Source: Ceratodon purpureus (lineage: Eukaryota > Streptophyta > Bryopsida > Pseudoditrichales > Ditrichaceae). From it: a stretch of 64,000 nucleotides of DNA. The notes below the pieces were generated by a model that did no database searches, had not been told where the DNA came from, and saw only the letters and a program-made list of their open reading frames with translations. Shown one piece after another: positions 12,954-24,271 of this stretch; positions within the stretch are counted from its first letter, which is position 1; every line of letters begins with the position of its first letter. A program made the position numbers and the translations under genes. The DNA lies in contig CM026426.1 in NCBI GenBank assembly GCA_014871385.1, positions 62,535,599 through 62,599,598 of the forward strand, in the 5' to 3' direction.

Positions 12954-13556
12954 AAGGCGATAGTTCTCTCGGTTAATGGCGTCCTGTGCTTCGAGGATTA
13001 TAAAGGATTCAGCCCGCCGTTGCTGAACTTAGGGAATGTCATTTGCCGTCCTGGAATTCGACCGTTCTTTCGAAAGCTTCTTGAAGATTTCCATGTCGGA
13101 ATATGGTCATGTATGCCCCCATCCCGCTTGGACCTTGTCTTAGCGCATCTGCTTCCACTGGAGCTTAGATCGCAGTTAATTTTTGTGTATGGTCAAGACA
13201 AGTGTGTTCGACAGAAGCCTTATCCATTCTTCCAGAAGTTCCTGCAACGACTTCGTATGGATAAAAAAACTCGCAGGTTTTGCAAACCGGGTAAAGTTCT
13301 CATGGTAGATGACTGTGAATGGAAGAATGTAATGAATGGAAATCATTCCTGCTATTTCCCGACTGCTTGGAAGGGTGAAATGCACCTACCTAATCCGCAA
13401 AACGTCATACCAGACGTCGGCACAGCCTTACTTCCATTCATTATGGATTTGGTTCATTATGACTCCGTTACTGAGTTCCTTCAGAAAACTCCCATGGATG
13501 GGGAATTGTGTAGGAGATCACTTAGGCAATGGTACACCAGTAGAGTAGAACAATAG
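12954..13556 (+). CDS. FCP1/NIF-like phosphatase-domain exon (possible pseudophosphatase)
   Basis: About 200 codons with the layout of an FCP1-homology (HAD-superfamily) domain: IVLSVNGVLCFED at the start, FHVGIWSCMPPSRLD in the middle, and KVLMVDDCEWKNVM near the end with the paired aspartates. FCP1/NIF/SCP proteins dephosphorylate Ser residues such as those of the RNA polymerase II tail, using the first Asp of a DxDx(T/V) or plant DLNG motif. Here that nucleophile position reads Ser (LSVNG), so classical catalysis looks lost. The reading has no ATG at the front. The sequence just before AAGGCG is pyrimidine-rich and ends in GTGCAG, a good 3' splice site, so 12954 is taken as an exon start and earlier exons are missing from this call. 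The stop is TAG at 13554-13556. It is intact and could be expressed; it could also be a decaying paralogue. Confidence 0.65.
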   Translation, partial: KAIVLSVNGVLCFEDYKGFSPPLLNLGNVICRPGIRPFFRKLLEDFHVGIWSCMPPSRLDLVLAHLLPLELRSQLIFVYGQDKCVRQKPYPFFQKFLQRLRMDKKTRRFCKPGKVLMVDDCEWKNVMNGNHSCYFPTAWKGEMHLPNPQNVIPDVGTALLPFIMDLVHYDSVTEFLQKTPMDGELCRRSLRQWYTSRVEQ

Positions 13557-13742
13557 ACAGTACATACAGTGAGTTGCTTACAATCCCTTGTCCCTATGTA
13601 CTACAATGTATTAGTGGTAATAATATGGCACCGTTCATTCGAATGACTTTCATGACAATACCTCATATTTATGTAACCCGTTTTTGTAATGTAAATGACT
13701 ATTTCACCATCATCGGTCTATGTGTATTATCTGTAATGTTAT

Positions 13743-14040
13743 ATTACTTAGTTTGTCCATACCATTTCACTCGTGCAATTGTGAGATGGATGTTGTTCTT
13801 CCGGAAGACACCTATAACGGGAAATCTCCTGATCCATGGTTTTGCAAAACACACATTATTCATTACATTACTTTGTCCATACATTTGTTCTTCCGGAACG
13901 GCACTATATCGGAAGATCTCCTGATCCATGGACTTACAAATCATACAATGTTTAAACATTACTTAGTCCACACATTTCCCTCGTGGGGGAACAACTCTAT
14001 ATCGGAAGATCTCCTGATCCAATCATTCAAATAATACACT
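13743..14040 (+). repeat. Imperfect tandem repeat, three units of about 95-115 bp
   Basis: Three successive units each begin with a TTACTTAGTTTGTCCA-like string (13743, about 13864, about 13957). Each then carries a TCTTCCGGAA or similar block and ATCTCCTGATCCA (about 13827, 13918 and 14009). They lie in the 3' flank of the FCP1-like exon. Confidence 0.7.
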
Positions 14041-14150
14041 ATTCAGTAGGGCATGGTTTTACTAAGCCCCTTTCATTTTCCTTTGCTTTTTATGGACGAT
14101 CTACAGTCCATAACTCAATGAATAGTCCAGAAATAGTTAAATATGGCATA

Positions 14151-14296
14151 AAATCTTTTAGAAAATATAGAAAAAGGTGGAGACCAAGATGAGTGAATGA
14201 CTATTTCACCAAAAAGCATGCAACATTTCAGCCATAGAATTGAATTTGCCAGATTATTAACACGCTGATAATACACATATTAACAAAGTTTCAAAG
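14151..14296 (+). repeat. Direct repeat copy A (146 bp)
   Basis: Matches 15360-15505 over the same length with about 14 substitutions and no visible indel (about 90% identity by eye). The two copies are offset by 1,209 bp and could be a segmental duplication or the ends of a small terminal-repeat element. Confidence 0.75.
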
Positions 14297-14596
14297 CTCC
14301 ACTTCATATAACAGGCAGCAGCAGGCAAAAGCACTGCAGTAGGCAAAAGCAGCAACAGGCAGAAGCACTACAAGAGTGCCTGCTACAAACTTGTTTCAAA
14401 CTTGGTGCCCCTCCAACTCACCAACGATTCCTATCATGATGATACAACGGATAGACAATCAACGCATCACAATTACACTCACAAAGAGGCATTCCTAATT
14501 GCAACCCTATGAATTGATCATCATCAACTTCGCTCCCACATTCTCAGACCTTCTCTCACTTACTGGAGGAGCAGGAACGCTGTACAACAGTTCATT

Positions 14597-14610
14597 TGGC
14601 GCTGGCGCCA
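14597..14610. promoter_or_regulatory. GGCGCC palindrome copy 1
   Basis: TGGCGCTGGCGCCA, one C-to-T change from the perfect palindrome. The flank makes it TCATTTGGCGC, which contains the E2F-type core TTTGGCGC. Confidence 0.6.
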
Positions 14611-15197
14611 TTTGTTGTGACAGGTGCCACCCTCAAAGAGCGATACTAAAAGCTTGCAGTACAAAACCTTACTTCTTGTTCCCCCTTTTCAGCTAAGTGC
14701 AAGTTTGCATTATGTATCCTTTTGGTCACAGGGAAGATATATTCATAATACAAACAGAGAAGAAATAAAATCTTTGTGGGAATATTCAAGGTTCTGCAAG
14801 GAACAAGAATGAGATGACACGTCTTGCTCAGAAGGCTACTGTGAAGTTGCTAATTGCAAAGAACAAGTAAACTGTCCCACATGCTTGAGATACTTGTTGA
14901 CGTTGCAACAGTTACTCTTGAGTTTATGTCCTGAAGAATTTGTCAATCACTGAGTCACCTTACTTTCATGGTAGACCCAATTTGATTATCATTTCTACCG
15001 TACTTTCAGGCAATTTGCTTTGAGCACCTCTTTGCTTTCCTTTTAAAACTGAGTGTATTTTAAACTTTCTATTTATTCAAACAAATACATATGTATATTC
15101 AAATGTATTTCACAGATATTCCAATCATATATATCTTGGATGAATTGAATATATCTTAGCAACATTATTTCATCTCTGGCAACTTCATCATCTCATT

Positions 15198-15211
15198 TGG
15201 CGCCGGCGCCA
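15198..15211. promoter_or_regulatory. GGCGCC palindrome copy 2 (perfect)
   Basis: TGGCGCCGGCGCCA, a perfect 14-bp palindrome. It shares the left flank TCATTTGGCGC with copies 1 and (in part) 4. Confidence 0.65.
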
Positions 15212-15359
15212 AGGGATATGAAATAGCAAATTTTAAGAAAACTGACTTTATAAAAAAACATAATATAGGGCACAAAATCAATACAAACAAGAAGGGTTAA
15301 AGAGAATAGTCAAAAAGAAAGAAAGAGGAAGAAGAGGAACTAAGAAGAAGACGGTTGAA

Positions 15360-15505
15360 AAATCTTTTAAAAAATATGGAAGAAGGTGAAGACCAAGATG
15401 ATTGAATGACTATTTCATCAAAAATCATGCAACAATTGAGCCATAGAACTGAATTCGCCAGATTATAAACTCGCTGATAATACACATATTAACAAAGTTT
15501 CGAAG
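15360..15505 (+). repeat. Direct repeat copy B (146 bp)
   Basis: Second copy of the 14151-14296 repeat, in the same orientation. The interval between the copies holds both GGCGCC palindromes 1 and 2. Confidence 0.75.
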
Positions 15506-18171
15506 TTCGAGGTACGAACCCACGCCACATGAACTTCGCATTATTTATCCCATGGTCTTTGGAATTACTAGGGTAAGCTCATATATTATCCTCCGCTATT
15601 CCTATTACCCTTGTCACTTGGCACGTGGCCTCGGTGTGATTTAGCCAGGACCAAACTGTCATAAAGAAATCCCAAACTGAAATATGGTAATTTGACGTTG
15701 CTCTCAGGACATCCTTTTTCTTAATCCTTAACATAAATCCAGACTCGAATATGATAATCTGACATTCCTCTCAAAAGAATTGCTCTCAGATGTTTCACTC
15801 TATTCAGAACATTCATTTTCTATATAAATCCGAACTAGAATATGATAACTCCGCCATTGTAGTCAGAGTCCCTAGTTAGCCCAACCATTTACAAGTAAAT
15901 GATAAATAGGTCCAATCAAATCAGCTTTTTCATATAAAATTTATTTATTTTAATATGTGCTATCAATATTCAGATTGATTTGAAATTGGTGGCCCCTTAT
16001 CCCTGCTAGAGTTTTTTCAATTCATAGAATTATATTTATTTGATTTGTCCTTGTTGATGTGGTAATATAAACTATGTCAAGACAATTCGAAGTCAAATCT
16101 TCAACAAATATTCTGGCCTCGGTTCCCGCTGCTGTGTATTTTTCTTCATTTCAATGGAAGTTGACTATTTGAGTCGCAAGAAAAATAGATAATCCTTAAC
16201 ATGAAACTAAATATCGTTGAAAGCGTTTCTCTACTTGCTTTGCAGAATCCTGCCGTTTCTTTATTCCCAGATCTAAGCAATACTAACTTATCCTTAGACA
16301 ATATAGCCTAAATTGTAGCCTCCATGTATACTTACGATATTATCTATAAGTCATATATGCAAATAGATTCCGCCCTGATTTTCTTTGATTTTTAACGATA
16401 TCACCCACTTAAATACACTTATACAAAAATCAAAACAATACATTGTATAATTTTCCAAAATCAGATATTTTCAGTTCTCTTATTACCGTAGCTATTAAAA
16501 CGCTATTCTGGTCAGGCTTTCCTTGATTGAACTGGTATTGGTGATTGATAGGTTAATTTATTATTATCGAGGTTCCATTGAGAATATGAATACAATTCTC
16601 CTAGACTGTTGTGTTTGCTTCAACATAGTTTGTGACCATGCTGTATTATAATGCTTGAGTTTCTTGCTGCCTCTGTTTTGATGCTTTTCATTATTGTTGC
16701 TGTTTTGAACTTTCAAATAGTCTTCTTGCGTATATATTTTTTTTTTTTTTCTTCTCTTGCATTTGACATGGCTATTGCAAAATGGGTCTTGCAGCCTAGG
16801 CTTGTGAGGGATTTGCTTGGATTTTTGTGTCGTGCACTTCACATGATTTGATGACTCACCTCTTCCACTTTTGCTATCATTCTCACAGGCTTACTTTCTG
16901 ATTCTGAGTGGAGCAATTTCCGAATTCAAGGTCGGATTTCGGTCTAATTCTGTGATTGTATACAGTTGGTGCTTTCCTAATACTATCAAATTAATTAGAA
17001 TTATTTAGAACACTGCTCATGTTTGATTCAGAATGGTCGGATCACTAGATGTCGTTTGATATATTATCCGTGAATCCTGCTACTAATTAAACAGTATTTT
17101 ACATATGGACACCGCCCCTAGTCCTATTGGTTATTCTGCAATGAAAGCAAATGCCTACAACCGACCTGTATGATCTTTGTTCCTTGCTTTTGGTAACATT
17201 CTGAGACTTTTGCATAACCGCCTTCCACCTGACAATTCCATTATTTGTCAATACTTTCTTAGTCTTAGGTTAGCTCATAGGGGATTGGTTTGCTTGAGAA
17301 AGCTTGAGTTCCTTTCTGCTGAGTATGCTTGTCCTCTGCTTGGTAGCTTTCCATTAGAGTTGCAGTTTTGAACTTTCGGGTAGTGTTTGTAAGTGGATTC
17401 TTTTTTTTGTATCAGCGTTTGAGATGGCTTTTGCTTACTTCTTTAGTGTTGGATAAGCTATAAGGGGACATGGTGGTTGTAAACACGTATCTAGGTTTCT
17501 AGGCTACCAACTGGGATGAGATGGAAGAAGGCTTTGTACAGAAATGAACTGCAAGATTAAGTAGCTGGTGTGAAAAGTGGAGAAAACAAACCGGATACAA
17601 CCAATAAAGTAGGTCAGTTGGATTTTTCTAAAATCAAGTACAAAATTAAATTGATCTCATATCTCGAAGTCCTATAACATCGCTATACAAACAACATGGC
17701 CGAAGTGGAAAGGTCGAATGGAATAAATACTAATGGTGGCCATAGCGTAGAATTCGGAAAACGTAGAGAGTGCGTTGGTGGCTATTGGTGAGACATGGAC
17801 AGACCATAACTTGTTTGGCACTAGAACTCGACTCTCACTTTCTTCGAAGTTCTTCCCCCCAAATGTCCTGATAATTAGTTGGTAGTTTTTGTTGTATGAC
17901 TGTCTGCCTTTGTTGCCCTGGCCTTGAACGGTGAGTGCTTGTAATCTTGTCCTGTAAAGAAAGAAAATATAGTTACAAAACGGCCCAGTACGAAAATGGA
18001 TTAGACTTATCCCGATTGTTCACGACGCGTTCAGACGATTCGATAAAATAGTTGTAAGGAACGTGTACTCAATCAGGAGCCAAATGTCGCATGAGCGAAT
18101 TCTATCCATTTAAAGTTCTACTTGGCAGCTAAGTAGCACTTGCAAGTTGAACTACAAAGTATTGAGTGTCT

Positions 18172-18822
18172 CTAGTCCAACCTATCTTGAGGAGTAACCC
18201 AGGTTTGTCCGGCCGACGACTTATTCTTTGCCCTTACGGCCTTCTGGAGACTGTTTTGGAGTCGCAGCAGCTCGATCAATGATAGCGCCTTCAACGGAGA
18301 TAATAACTCCCTCCTACTAAGTTTATGGTGTTTCTTGCAGTGGACCCAAATCGCATTCAAACGGGAGAAGTGATTTACATTCATTTTGAAATTCTGGACC
18401 GGATCTGACTTCCCAAATAGTGGATGTGTTGGATCTATATCCACCAAAGAATAGCCTGCACAAGATGGATATTAAATTAGATATTGAGGGAAATGGAAGA
18501 AAATTGAATCACTTTTAAACAATGTGGACACTATTTCAATGACACTCGCACCATGTTTGCATTTCGCACCGGGGCCGGATGATTCTGCGACATAGAGGTC
18601 GGCCTCCCGTCGGCCCAATCGCCACTCTGCCCATTCCATTGTCTCTTCAATTCTTGATTTCCAGAGGTTGGATGTTGCCCACAGCCTTCGAAGTCTGTGA
18701 AGGAGGATGATGATGGCATCATGGTCACAGATGATTTGCCTCCGGCAATTCCATGGAACTAGGAGCTTCGGGAAAATGTTATCTACTATGATATCGTCAA
18801 GGAGTCCCACGATGAACGACAT
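18172..18822 (-). CDS. F-box-like protein, two exons
   Basis: Exon 1 (18822-18570) starts at ATG and encodes an F-box-like opening, GLLDDIIVDNIFPKLL, followed by a helical Trp/Arg-rich stretch (LRRLWATSNLW, EWAEWRLGRREADLYV). A GTGCGA donor after 18570 and a GTGCAG acceptor before 18455 define a 114-bp intron that joins in phase (a Gly codon split after its first base). Exon 2 (18455-18172) continues YSLVDIDPTHPLFG and a basic helical tail to the stop. The product would be about 178 aa. F-box proteins recruit targets to SCF ubiquitin ligases; no target-binding repeat is visible here. The F-box call rests on the pattern of the first 30 residues and is moderate. A GGCGCC palindrome sits 112 bp upstream of the ATG. 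The stop-free reading and matching phase support a real gene. Confidence 0.5.
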
Positions 18823-18933
18823 GATTCCTGGTTTGAGTAGAGGTAGTTAACGAGGGTGTGTTCCACACCATATATACGCAGAGATAACACTTAGAGTCGC
18901 GGCGATTCCAAATGTCAGCCTGTCTAAAAAGGA

Positions 18934-18947
18934 TGGCGCCGACGCCA
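18934..18947. promoter_or_regulatory. GGCGCC palindrome copy 3, 112 bp upstream of the F-box-like ATG
   Basis: TGGCGCCGACGCCA, followed by AATGG, so on the minus strand it reads CATTTGGCGTCGGCGCCA, like the flank of copies 1 and 2. Its position suits a proximal promoter element of the minus-strand gene. Confidence 0.6.
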
Positions 18948-19711
18948 AATGGATACATTGGAACGTTACTTTGAGATATTTATCCGAGATCGCCTTTGCA
19001 AATACCTCTAACCAAGAAATTATTTCTATATATCTGCTGTTCATCAAGCGAATTTGAATGGTCAATTGAAATCTTATCATTAAAACAAAATTTCATGTGC
19101 AGTATACCGCCGTTGGCGGCTCTTGTTTTCGATAAAGTTGTCTTTTTTAACATAGGAGCTGACGAAAAATGGATACTGAAATAAAAGCACATAATTGTCG
19201 ACGTTAAACCCCTGAGACGAAGAGTACTGTCATGCCTCCAAATCTCATATTGGCGGTTAAAATGAGTGCGGCTGAAGAGTTTATGTCAGCCATCGAATTT
19301 TCATCGGATTTTTAAGATACGGCTTTTGATAGTTACATTTCGTATTTGTTACTTGACACGAGCGGAGGTAAATGTGGAACTTGGAGTCAGGTATAAACCA
19401 CCCTAAAGCTTTGGCATGCTTCAGTATGACTCTTCACTTCGCTTAGAATGACCCCGCTCTATCTTGTCACTGACTCGATCCAGTATGCGTTACACAACAG
19501 GTCACTCGATTAGCCACATATTGGTGATATCTTGCTTCCCAAGCAGGATGCTTCCTCGGCAATGGACTACTCACTATATGAGGGAACGGAGGACTTCTCT
19601 AGGAACTTAAAGACCTGGTTGCTCAAAGTCTTATCATGCCCAGTTTGATTTCAGGATCTTCGATTGAAGTTCCAGAGCACGTAGTGAGAAGGATGAAGTG
19701 TTTGATCTTAT

Positions 19712-20104
19712 ATGTCTAGGAGGATGGCCATGGATTTCAGAAAGCCCTTGGTGACAGAATCTTGGCTCCTGAAGTGCCGCCTGGGGCGAGAAGTTCTGAT
19801 CCTCCAAGCGGACAGGGTAACAATTGGCCGGGCGGAAACTGTATTGCATTGTGCTTCAATCAGCCCCTTGCACCTTTGGGTCCAATTTTTTCTAAGAGTT
19901 GACTTGTGGAAAGATGAATACTTCAACGAAGCATATGCCAAGCTTGGCATCATTGCCATTGTTGATAGTTCGTCCATCGAAGAAGGTGAGCTCCGGACTA
20001 TTTCATCGTGGAGGCGTGAGGGGGAGAGCTGGACATGTGGAGGATCTGTTAGTGGTCCGAGAGTGCACAATGTGAACCTCACGGTGAAGGCTGTCCATGT
20101 CTAA
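19712..20104 (+). CDS. Hypothetical protein
   Basis: A 130-codon ORF from ATG, with no recognised domain. The composition looks protein-like (Trp residues in ESWLLKCRLG, LHLWVQFFLRVDLW and RREGESWTCGG, and an acidic stretch SSSIEEGELR). An antisense ORF of 124 codons covers almost the same bases, so strand choice is uncertain; I prefer plus because it starts with ATG in a purine-rich context. It could be one exon of a larger gene, since GTCTAG lies just before the start. Not similar by eye to its neighbours. Confidence 0.3.
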   Translation: MSRRMAMDFRKPLVTESWLLKCRLGREVLILQADRVTIGRAETVLHCASISPLHLWVQFFLRVDLWKDEYFNEAYAKLGIIAIVDSSSIEEGELRTISSWRREGESWTCGGSVSGPRVHNVNLTVKAVHV

Positions 20105-20929
20105 CGGTCTACGTTTACTTTCCTCAGTGAGACATGTGTGCTGTGAGTGGTTACGAGACTGATTTGCTATATCACAGTGAATATGCGATTGAGGTCCTAA
20201 TTATAATTAGATAACTGCGAATCACCATTTGAAGGGCATTTTAGTTTGAGAGGAGGCTTCAAATTCGATGTCTTGGACAAAATCGGGGGCTTCTTATATA
20301 TTTCTCAGGCTGCACACATATTTTATGGTTGAATTTTCCTTCGATTGCGGGTCACCTCAATACACAGCTGAAGTTACGGCAAAGCACATAGAACCTGGTT
20401 GTTGTGAAGGGATTTATTTAACATATTTATAATAATTTAACTTTGTTTTGAGTCTGTGTGTTGCCCATACAACGGAATACAGCTTCAAACTTCTTGTATA
20501 AGGTCCATGAACTCTATCTTTGCTTGTGTATTAGTTTGTCAAATGTTATCTTCAAAATTGTGGAAACAGCATTAATACCAATCTTGCTCCAAATGCTCGT
20601 CATAATTTATTTGGAGTTGAGAGGTTTAGTTTTCTGAATGAGTGCAAAAATTCTGAACTTCAGTACGAGGTATTTTGATTTCGTACGTAAATTTAAGCTT
20701 GCACATATAACATTGGACTTGACAAATGAGTCCGACTTGCAATATGACTTGATATATGACTAGTGCAATAGATGTTCAATGAGTATTCTTGAATGGACAT
20801 CAGATTGCGCGGTCTAGATCACCAATGAGTTGTTGCTGGGGATTTATCATCCGTCGGAGTGAGGCCTCCAAAGCTGGATATGGTAGACTGATGGATTATA
20901 TGGTAATTAATTTATTAATAGGAATCATT

Positions 20930-20943
20930 TGGCATCGGCGCCA
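20930..20943. promoter_or_regulatory. GGCGCC palindrome copy 4
   Basis: TGGCATCGGCGCCA, preceded by TCATT as in copies 1 and 2. Two transitions from the perfect form. Confidence 0.55.
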
Positions 20944-21304
20944 AGAGGACTGAAGTTGCGAACTTAATGCTTCAGAATCTTCATCTAAACAATATTCAAG
21001 TACGTTCTGAAATGTCACAGTCAAATTTCAAAGAGAATCTAAATTGTGTTTGAGAGATAACCTTTTTCTACATTATATCATTGCTTATGTTGCAGTTTCG
21101 CCTCCTAACTTAAGAATTCAGATGCAGACTCATCTAACTAATCAATCAAAGCAAAGCCCCCAACCTCGGCTACAGAACTGAGTTCCCAAAAGTCATCCAT
21201 ATACAATTCTCGAAAGTGAAATCCAACATAGAACAGAACTGTAGCCATTACCAGCCCTATCAAGCACTGGTCTCACCTTGTATACGCGGCTTAGTGGAGG
21301 GTGA

Positions 21305-21318
21305 TGGCGTCGGCGCCA
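21305..21318. promoter_or_regulatory. GGCGCC palindrome copy 5
   Basis: TGGCGTCGGCGCCA, one C-to-T change from the perfect form. Confidence 0.6.
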
Positions 21319-21729
21319 AGTGGGAGGATTGATCCTTACCGATGTGCCACGATGTCAAAGAGATCTTCCAATGTCTCAAAATGAAACCATGGTTTATTGG
21401 TGATTTTATTATCAAGGGTGAAGGGTGATATCCAACAATCTTATTTTGCAAGATCATATATTCTTCTTCATATTCTGATCAACAAAATGAATTTGCCAAA
21501 CTAAGATTCGTCCCATCTATAATCGCAAGTAGTAGCAGTCGTGCAATTATGAGTCACGAATTGAATCTTGCACAGATTCTTATCTAAGGCAGACAAAACT
21601 TACTTTAAGACTTAACAGAGCACATGTGGCGATTCCATCTATGCAACTTAACATTTCAAAATCTTCACCAGCATAACTGAAAATCACTGATAATGAATAT
21701 GATGAAAGGTTGAAAAATTTTAAGGGTCG

Positions 21730-21743
21730 TGGCGCCGGCGCAA
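21730..21743. promoter_or_regulatory. GGCGCC palindrome copy 6
   Basis: TGGCGCCGGCGCAA; one C is missing from the right arm. Confidence 0.55.
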
Positions 21744-22170
21744 GGTGGTAAGATCATAACACAAATTCTGTCTATGTGCGGAGGCGGGAGGACCTTTGAC
21801 CCTTTGGCACTCACACTCAAACTGCTATTATAATCAGCAGATCATTCTGCTGAATACTTTTGTTGATAAACATGGATATTTATTATATGCTGGGAATAGA
21901 GGTTTAATATGTAAACTTTTCTCGGTACAAAATGTATTCAGGGACAGACATAGTGATTACGCTGATTATGCTTAGGATAACAGGAGAGGCAAACATGACA
22001 AACTTTGGCTTTGGTCAGTATTACGGTTAGCAAGTTTGACTTAGTGTAGGCCATATAGAAGGGCTCAAATCCTATGATTTTAAAATCTATATTATAGGAA
22101 GAGACAAATGACTTCGACGGATGAAGAAGAGTCAGGGCTCAGAGAGAAGGAAACAAATTGCAAAGTGAGA

Positions 22171-22184
22171 TGGCGCCGGCGTCA
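22171..22184. promoter_or_regulatory. GGCGCC palindrome copy 7
   Basis: TGGCGCCGGCGTCA, one C-to-T change from the perfect form. Confidence 0.6.
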
Positions 22185-22568
22185 CGTCACAAGAAACAAG
22201 TGATCTTTTCCAAATAAAAAGTCTCTAATTCATTATGAATTGTCATCGTCACGTTGGTATTCCTATCGATAAATTATAGTGTCCAAAAAGTCGGACGGCA
22301 ATCTCATTCTTAAAGTTACTGTGTGGGAGATTGCTATTCACATATTTTTCGAAAAGAAGGCTACTGACCAGCAGTAAAAGCATTGCTACTAGAGTGAGAC
22401 ATGTGGCCGCAAAACTGCAAAATTTCATTCATGTTTCTAGCTAACACATTGCGCAATGCAAGTGATTGGATAAAACGCTGAAGTGTTAGAGGTAAAATAT
22501 GTATTGGTAGCATTTAGAGCACCTAAACTTTGTAACACCTAGTATACTCCTGCATTGAAATATTCTAG

Positions 22569-22969
22569 CATTAGGAGAAAAATCGGGTCACAAAAAGGCC
22601 GTGTAAGCGGCACGTGAGAGAAAAAAACAAGCGCTGCCCGCGTACTTTTTGACATAGCATGTGCGGTGCCACCGTGGTGCCAGCAACCGCCACGGGGGCT
22701 CGAACCAATGACCTCCGAGCGAGGCGTGTGGAGGGCACAATCTACAGTGCCGGGCTGACACCATCTGCCCACTTGGGACCAAACCCCGAGACAAGTCGTT
22801 CATGTCTCAAAAATTATTCCGAGAACTGTTAATCACAGTGCGCCACGCAGTTATGTGCGGGCAGCGACTCTGGCACCCGCTGCCAGCGACAGTGCGGGGG
22901 GCAGCAGGGAGTTCACCTAGAAAGGGCAGGCTTACACGGCCTTTTCATGACTCCAAATTTCTCCTAATG
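22569..22969. mobile_element. Foldback/MITE-like element with tRNA-like boxes
   Basis: Inverted arms 22569-22608 and 22930-22969 match at about 34 of 40 positions (both begin CATTAGGAGAAA and end AAAAGGCCGTGTAAGC, read inwards). The 401-bp unit is GC-richer than its surroundings. Inside, on the minus strand, GGTTCGAGCCC (22696-22706) fits a Pol III B box and TGGGCAGATGG (22761-22771) resembles an A box, though their spacing of about 75 bp is wide. No clear target-site duplication. It is either a non-autonomous DNA element or an inverted pair of tRNA-related SINE fragments. Confidence 0.5.
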
Positions 22970-23164
22970 GAATGCACATCTACAAAACTCTTGGCCGCTT
23001 AGAAAGCGGCGTTGGTGGAGATTGACAACTTTTGGGATCGGGGACCACTTGATCAGCATGAATACTCAGCACCTCGTTTACTTCCTCCAAGTCTGTAAGA
23101 ATGTCAGGCAAGACCCCCCATAGTTAGTGATTCCTCACTGTGGGAAATGATGAATCAAAGCACA

Positions 23165-24019
23165 CTAAAAGGAGGATGAGGTAGACGGTGCAACCACACC
23201 ATTGATACTGCCGTTGTCGGAGGACGAGCTATCCGTGTCTGATTCAGCGACTGCCTGCGAAGGAAACCCGTAATTGTGCAGCCAACATGGAGGAAACTGC
23301 ACAGTGCACCCACGTCCGTAGCATTCCGGATACATGGCAACCCGTATTACCAAGCAAAAAATATGGTAAAAGTGTCCGCACGGGGAAATCTCCACTTCAC
23401 CTGCCGAGAATCCTGTGTTGCACATCTCGCAGCGTCTTCCGTCGTCCGGTAACAGAATTCTCGGAAGATGGATTTGTTTCGACAAGCTCAGCTGTGTGTG
23501 TTCACCGTAGTTGTTAAGAGTGTCGACCGCCATACGTTGGTCGGCCTGAAGTTCTCTGTACTCTTCCTTGAGTTTCTCCAACTCCCTTTGAACTTCCAAA
23601 AGCTTTGCTATGACACAGGACAAGCCCTGAAACCCAGGAAGATCGCGTAAATCGCACTCGGCATGCAATCGGTCATGATGAAGCTCTAACTGTTTCTCTC
23701 TAAGCTCCATCAGATTCGCCCTGATTTCCATTCTCATAGCAACGTCGCTTGTCATGGCATCTATCCTCTGGGCCTGAGTGAAAGCATCCTTCACTGACGC
23801 TGCACAAAGCAAATATCGAGAATGAACATCGCGCAAGATCCCTTCCGCCTCAAGGACGGCATTGCGCTCTGCCCCTTCTTCCGGCAGCTCAAGGCAATCT
23901 AATTCGTATTCTTCACTCAAAATGCTCTCGCTGTTTCGGGCAATCTCAACGCGTCAACCTGCATCGCTAACTAAATCTGCCTTATGCGCCAGAATTGACG
24001 CAATTCGAGAAGGCGGCAT
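23165..24019 (-). pseudogene. RING-like coiled-coil protein 1 (one in-frame TGA)
   Basis: A 284-codon reading from the ATG at 24019. It has a short N-terminus, an acidic segment (ELDCLELPEEGAER), a long coiled coil rich in Glu/Leu/Arg (about residues 60-180) and a C-terminal RING-like motif, RCEMCNTGF ... SPCGHFYHIFC ... PECYGRGC, then a Ser/Asp-rich tail. The CxxC, CxH, HxxC and CxxxxC spacing fits a C3HC4-like zinc site, and such proteins usually act as E3 ubiquitin ligases. One TGA at 23954-23956 interrupts codon 22; the surrounding frame is coherent, and a CGA-to-TGA change at a CpG would explain it. Translation could instead start downstream of it, though no ATG lies near. Its paralogue is at 27258-28120. 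Palindrome copy 8 lies 239 bp upstream. Confidence 0.6.
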
Positions 24020-24257
24020 TCTTGATGTGCCGTTGACACACTAGTGAATGAAGTTCAGAATTCCACTGCTAAAGTTCGCGTCTACCGAATTCCAAAACCT
24101 GGACACTCCATCTGGTGTTCTAATATGAGGTGAAGAAGTGTTTCTGGAGGGAGTTACATATAGTTCTGGTATGAGGTGGGCAACCTTCGTGAATGAATTT
24201 CATTGGATTTATTCGATATCAATGGCCGAGAGCATTGGAATCCTCCCTGAGTTCAAT

Positions 24258-24271
24258 TGGCGCCGGCTCCA
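24258..24271. promoter_or_regulatory. GGCGCC palindrome copy 8, 239 bp upstream of RING-like gene 1
   Basis: TGGCGCCGGCTCCA, one G-to-T change. The same variant recurs in copy 9. Confidence 0.6.

Larger units (their letters stand above)
14297..18171. other. AT-rich intergenic stretch with two palindrome copies
   Basis: No supported gene. It contains two of the GGCGCC palindromes, direct repeat copy B, and two weakly similar stretches (about 16650-16800 and 17300-17440) sharing GTTTTGAACTTTC and a T-run. Short ORFs here are not coherent. Confidence 0.45.
20105..22568. other. AT-rich stretch with four palindrome copies
   Basis: No supported gene. It holds GGCGCC palindromes 4-7 at intervals of about 375-440 bp, each with unrelated outer flanks. 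Confidence 0.5.

Noticed and set aside
16651..17440. Possible duplicated gene in the two weakly similar stretches near 16.7 and 17.3 kb
   Set aside because: Similarity is short and interrupted, the ORFs are short and T-run based, and no coding pattern is shared.
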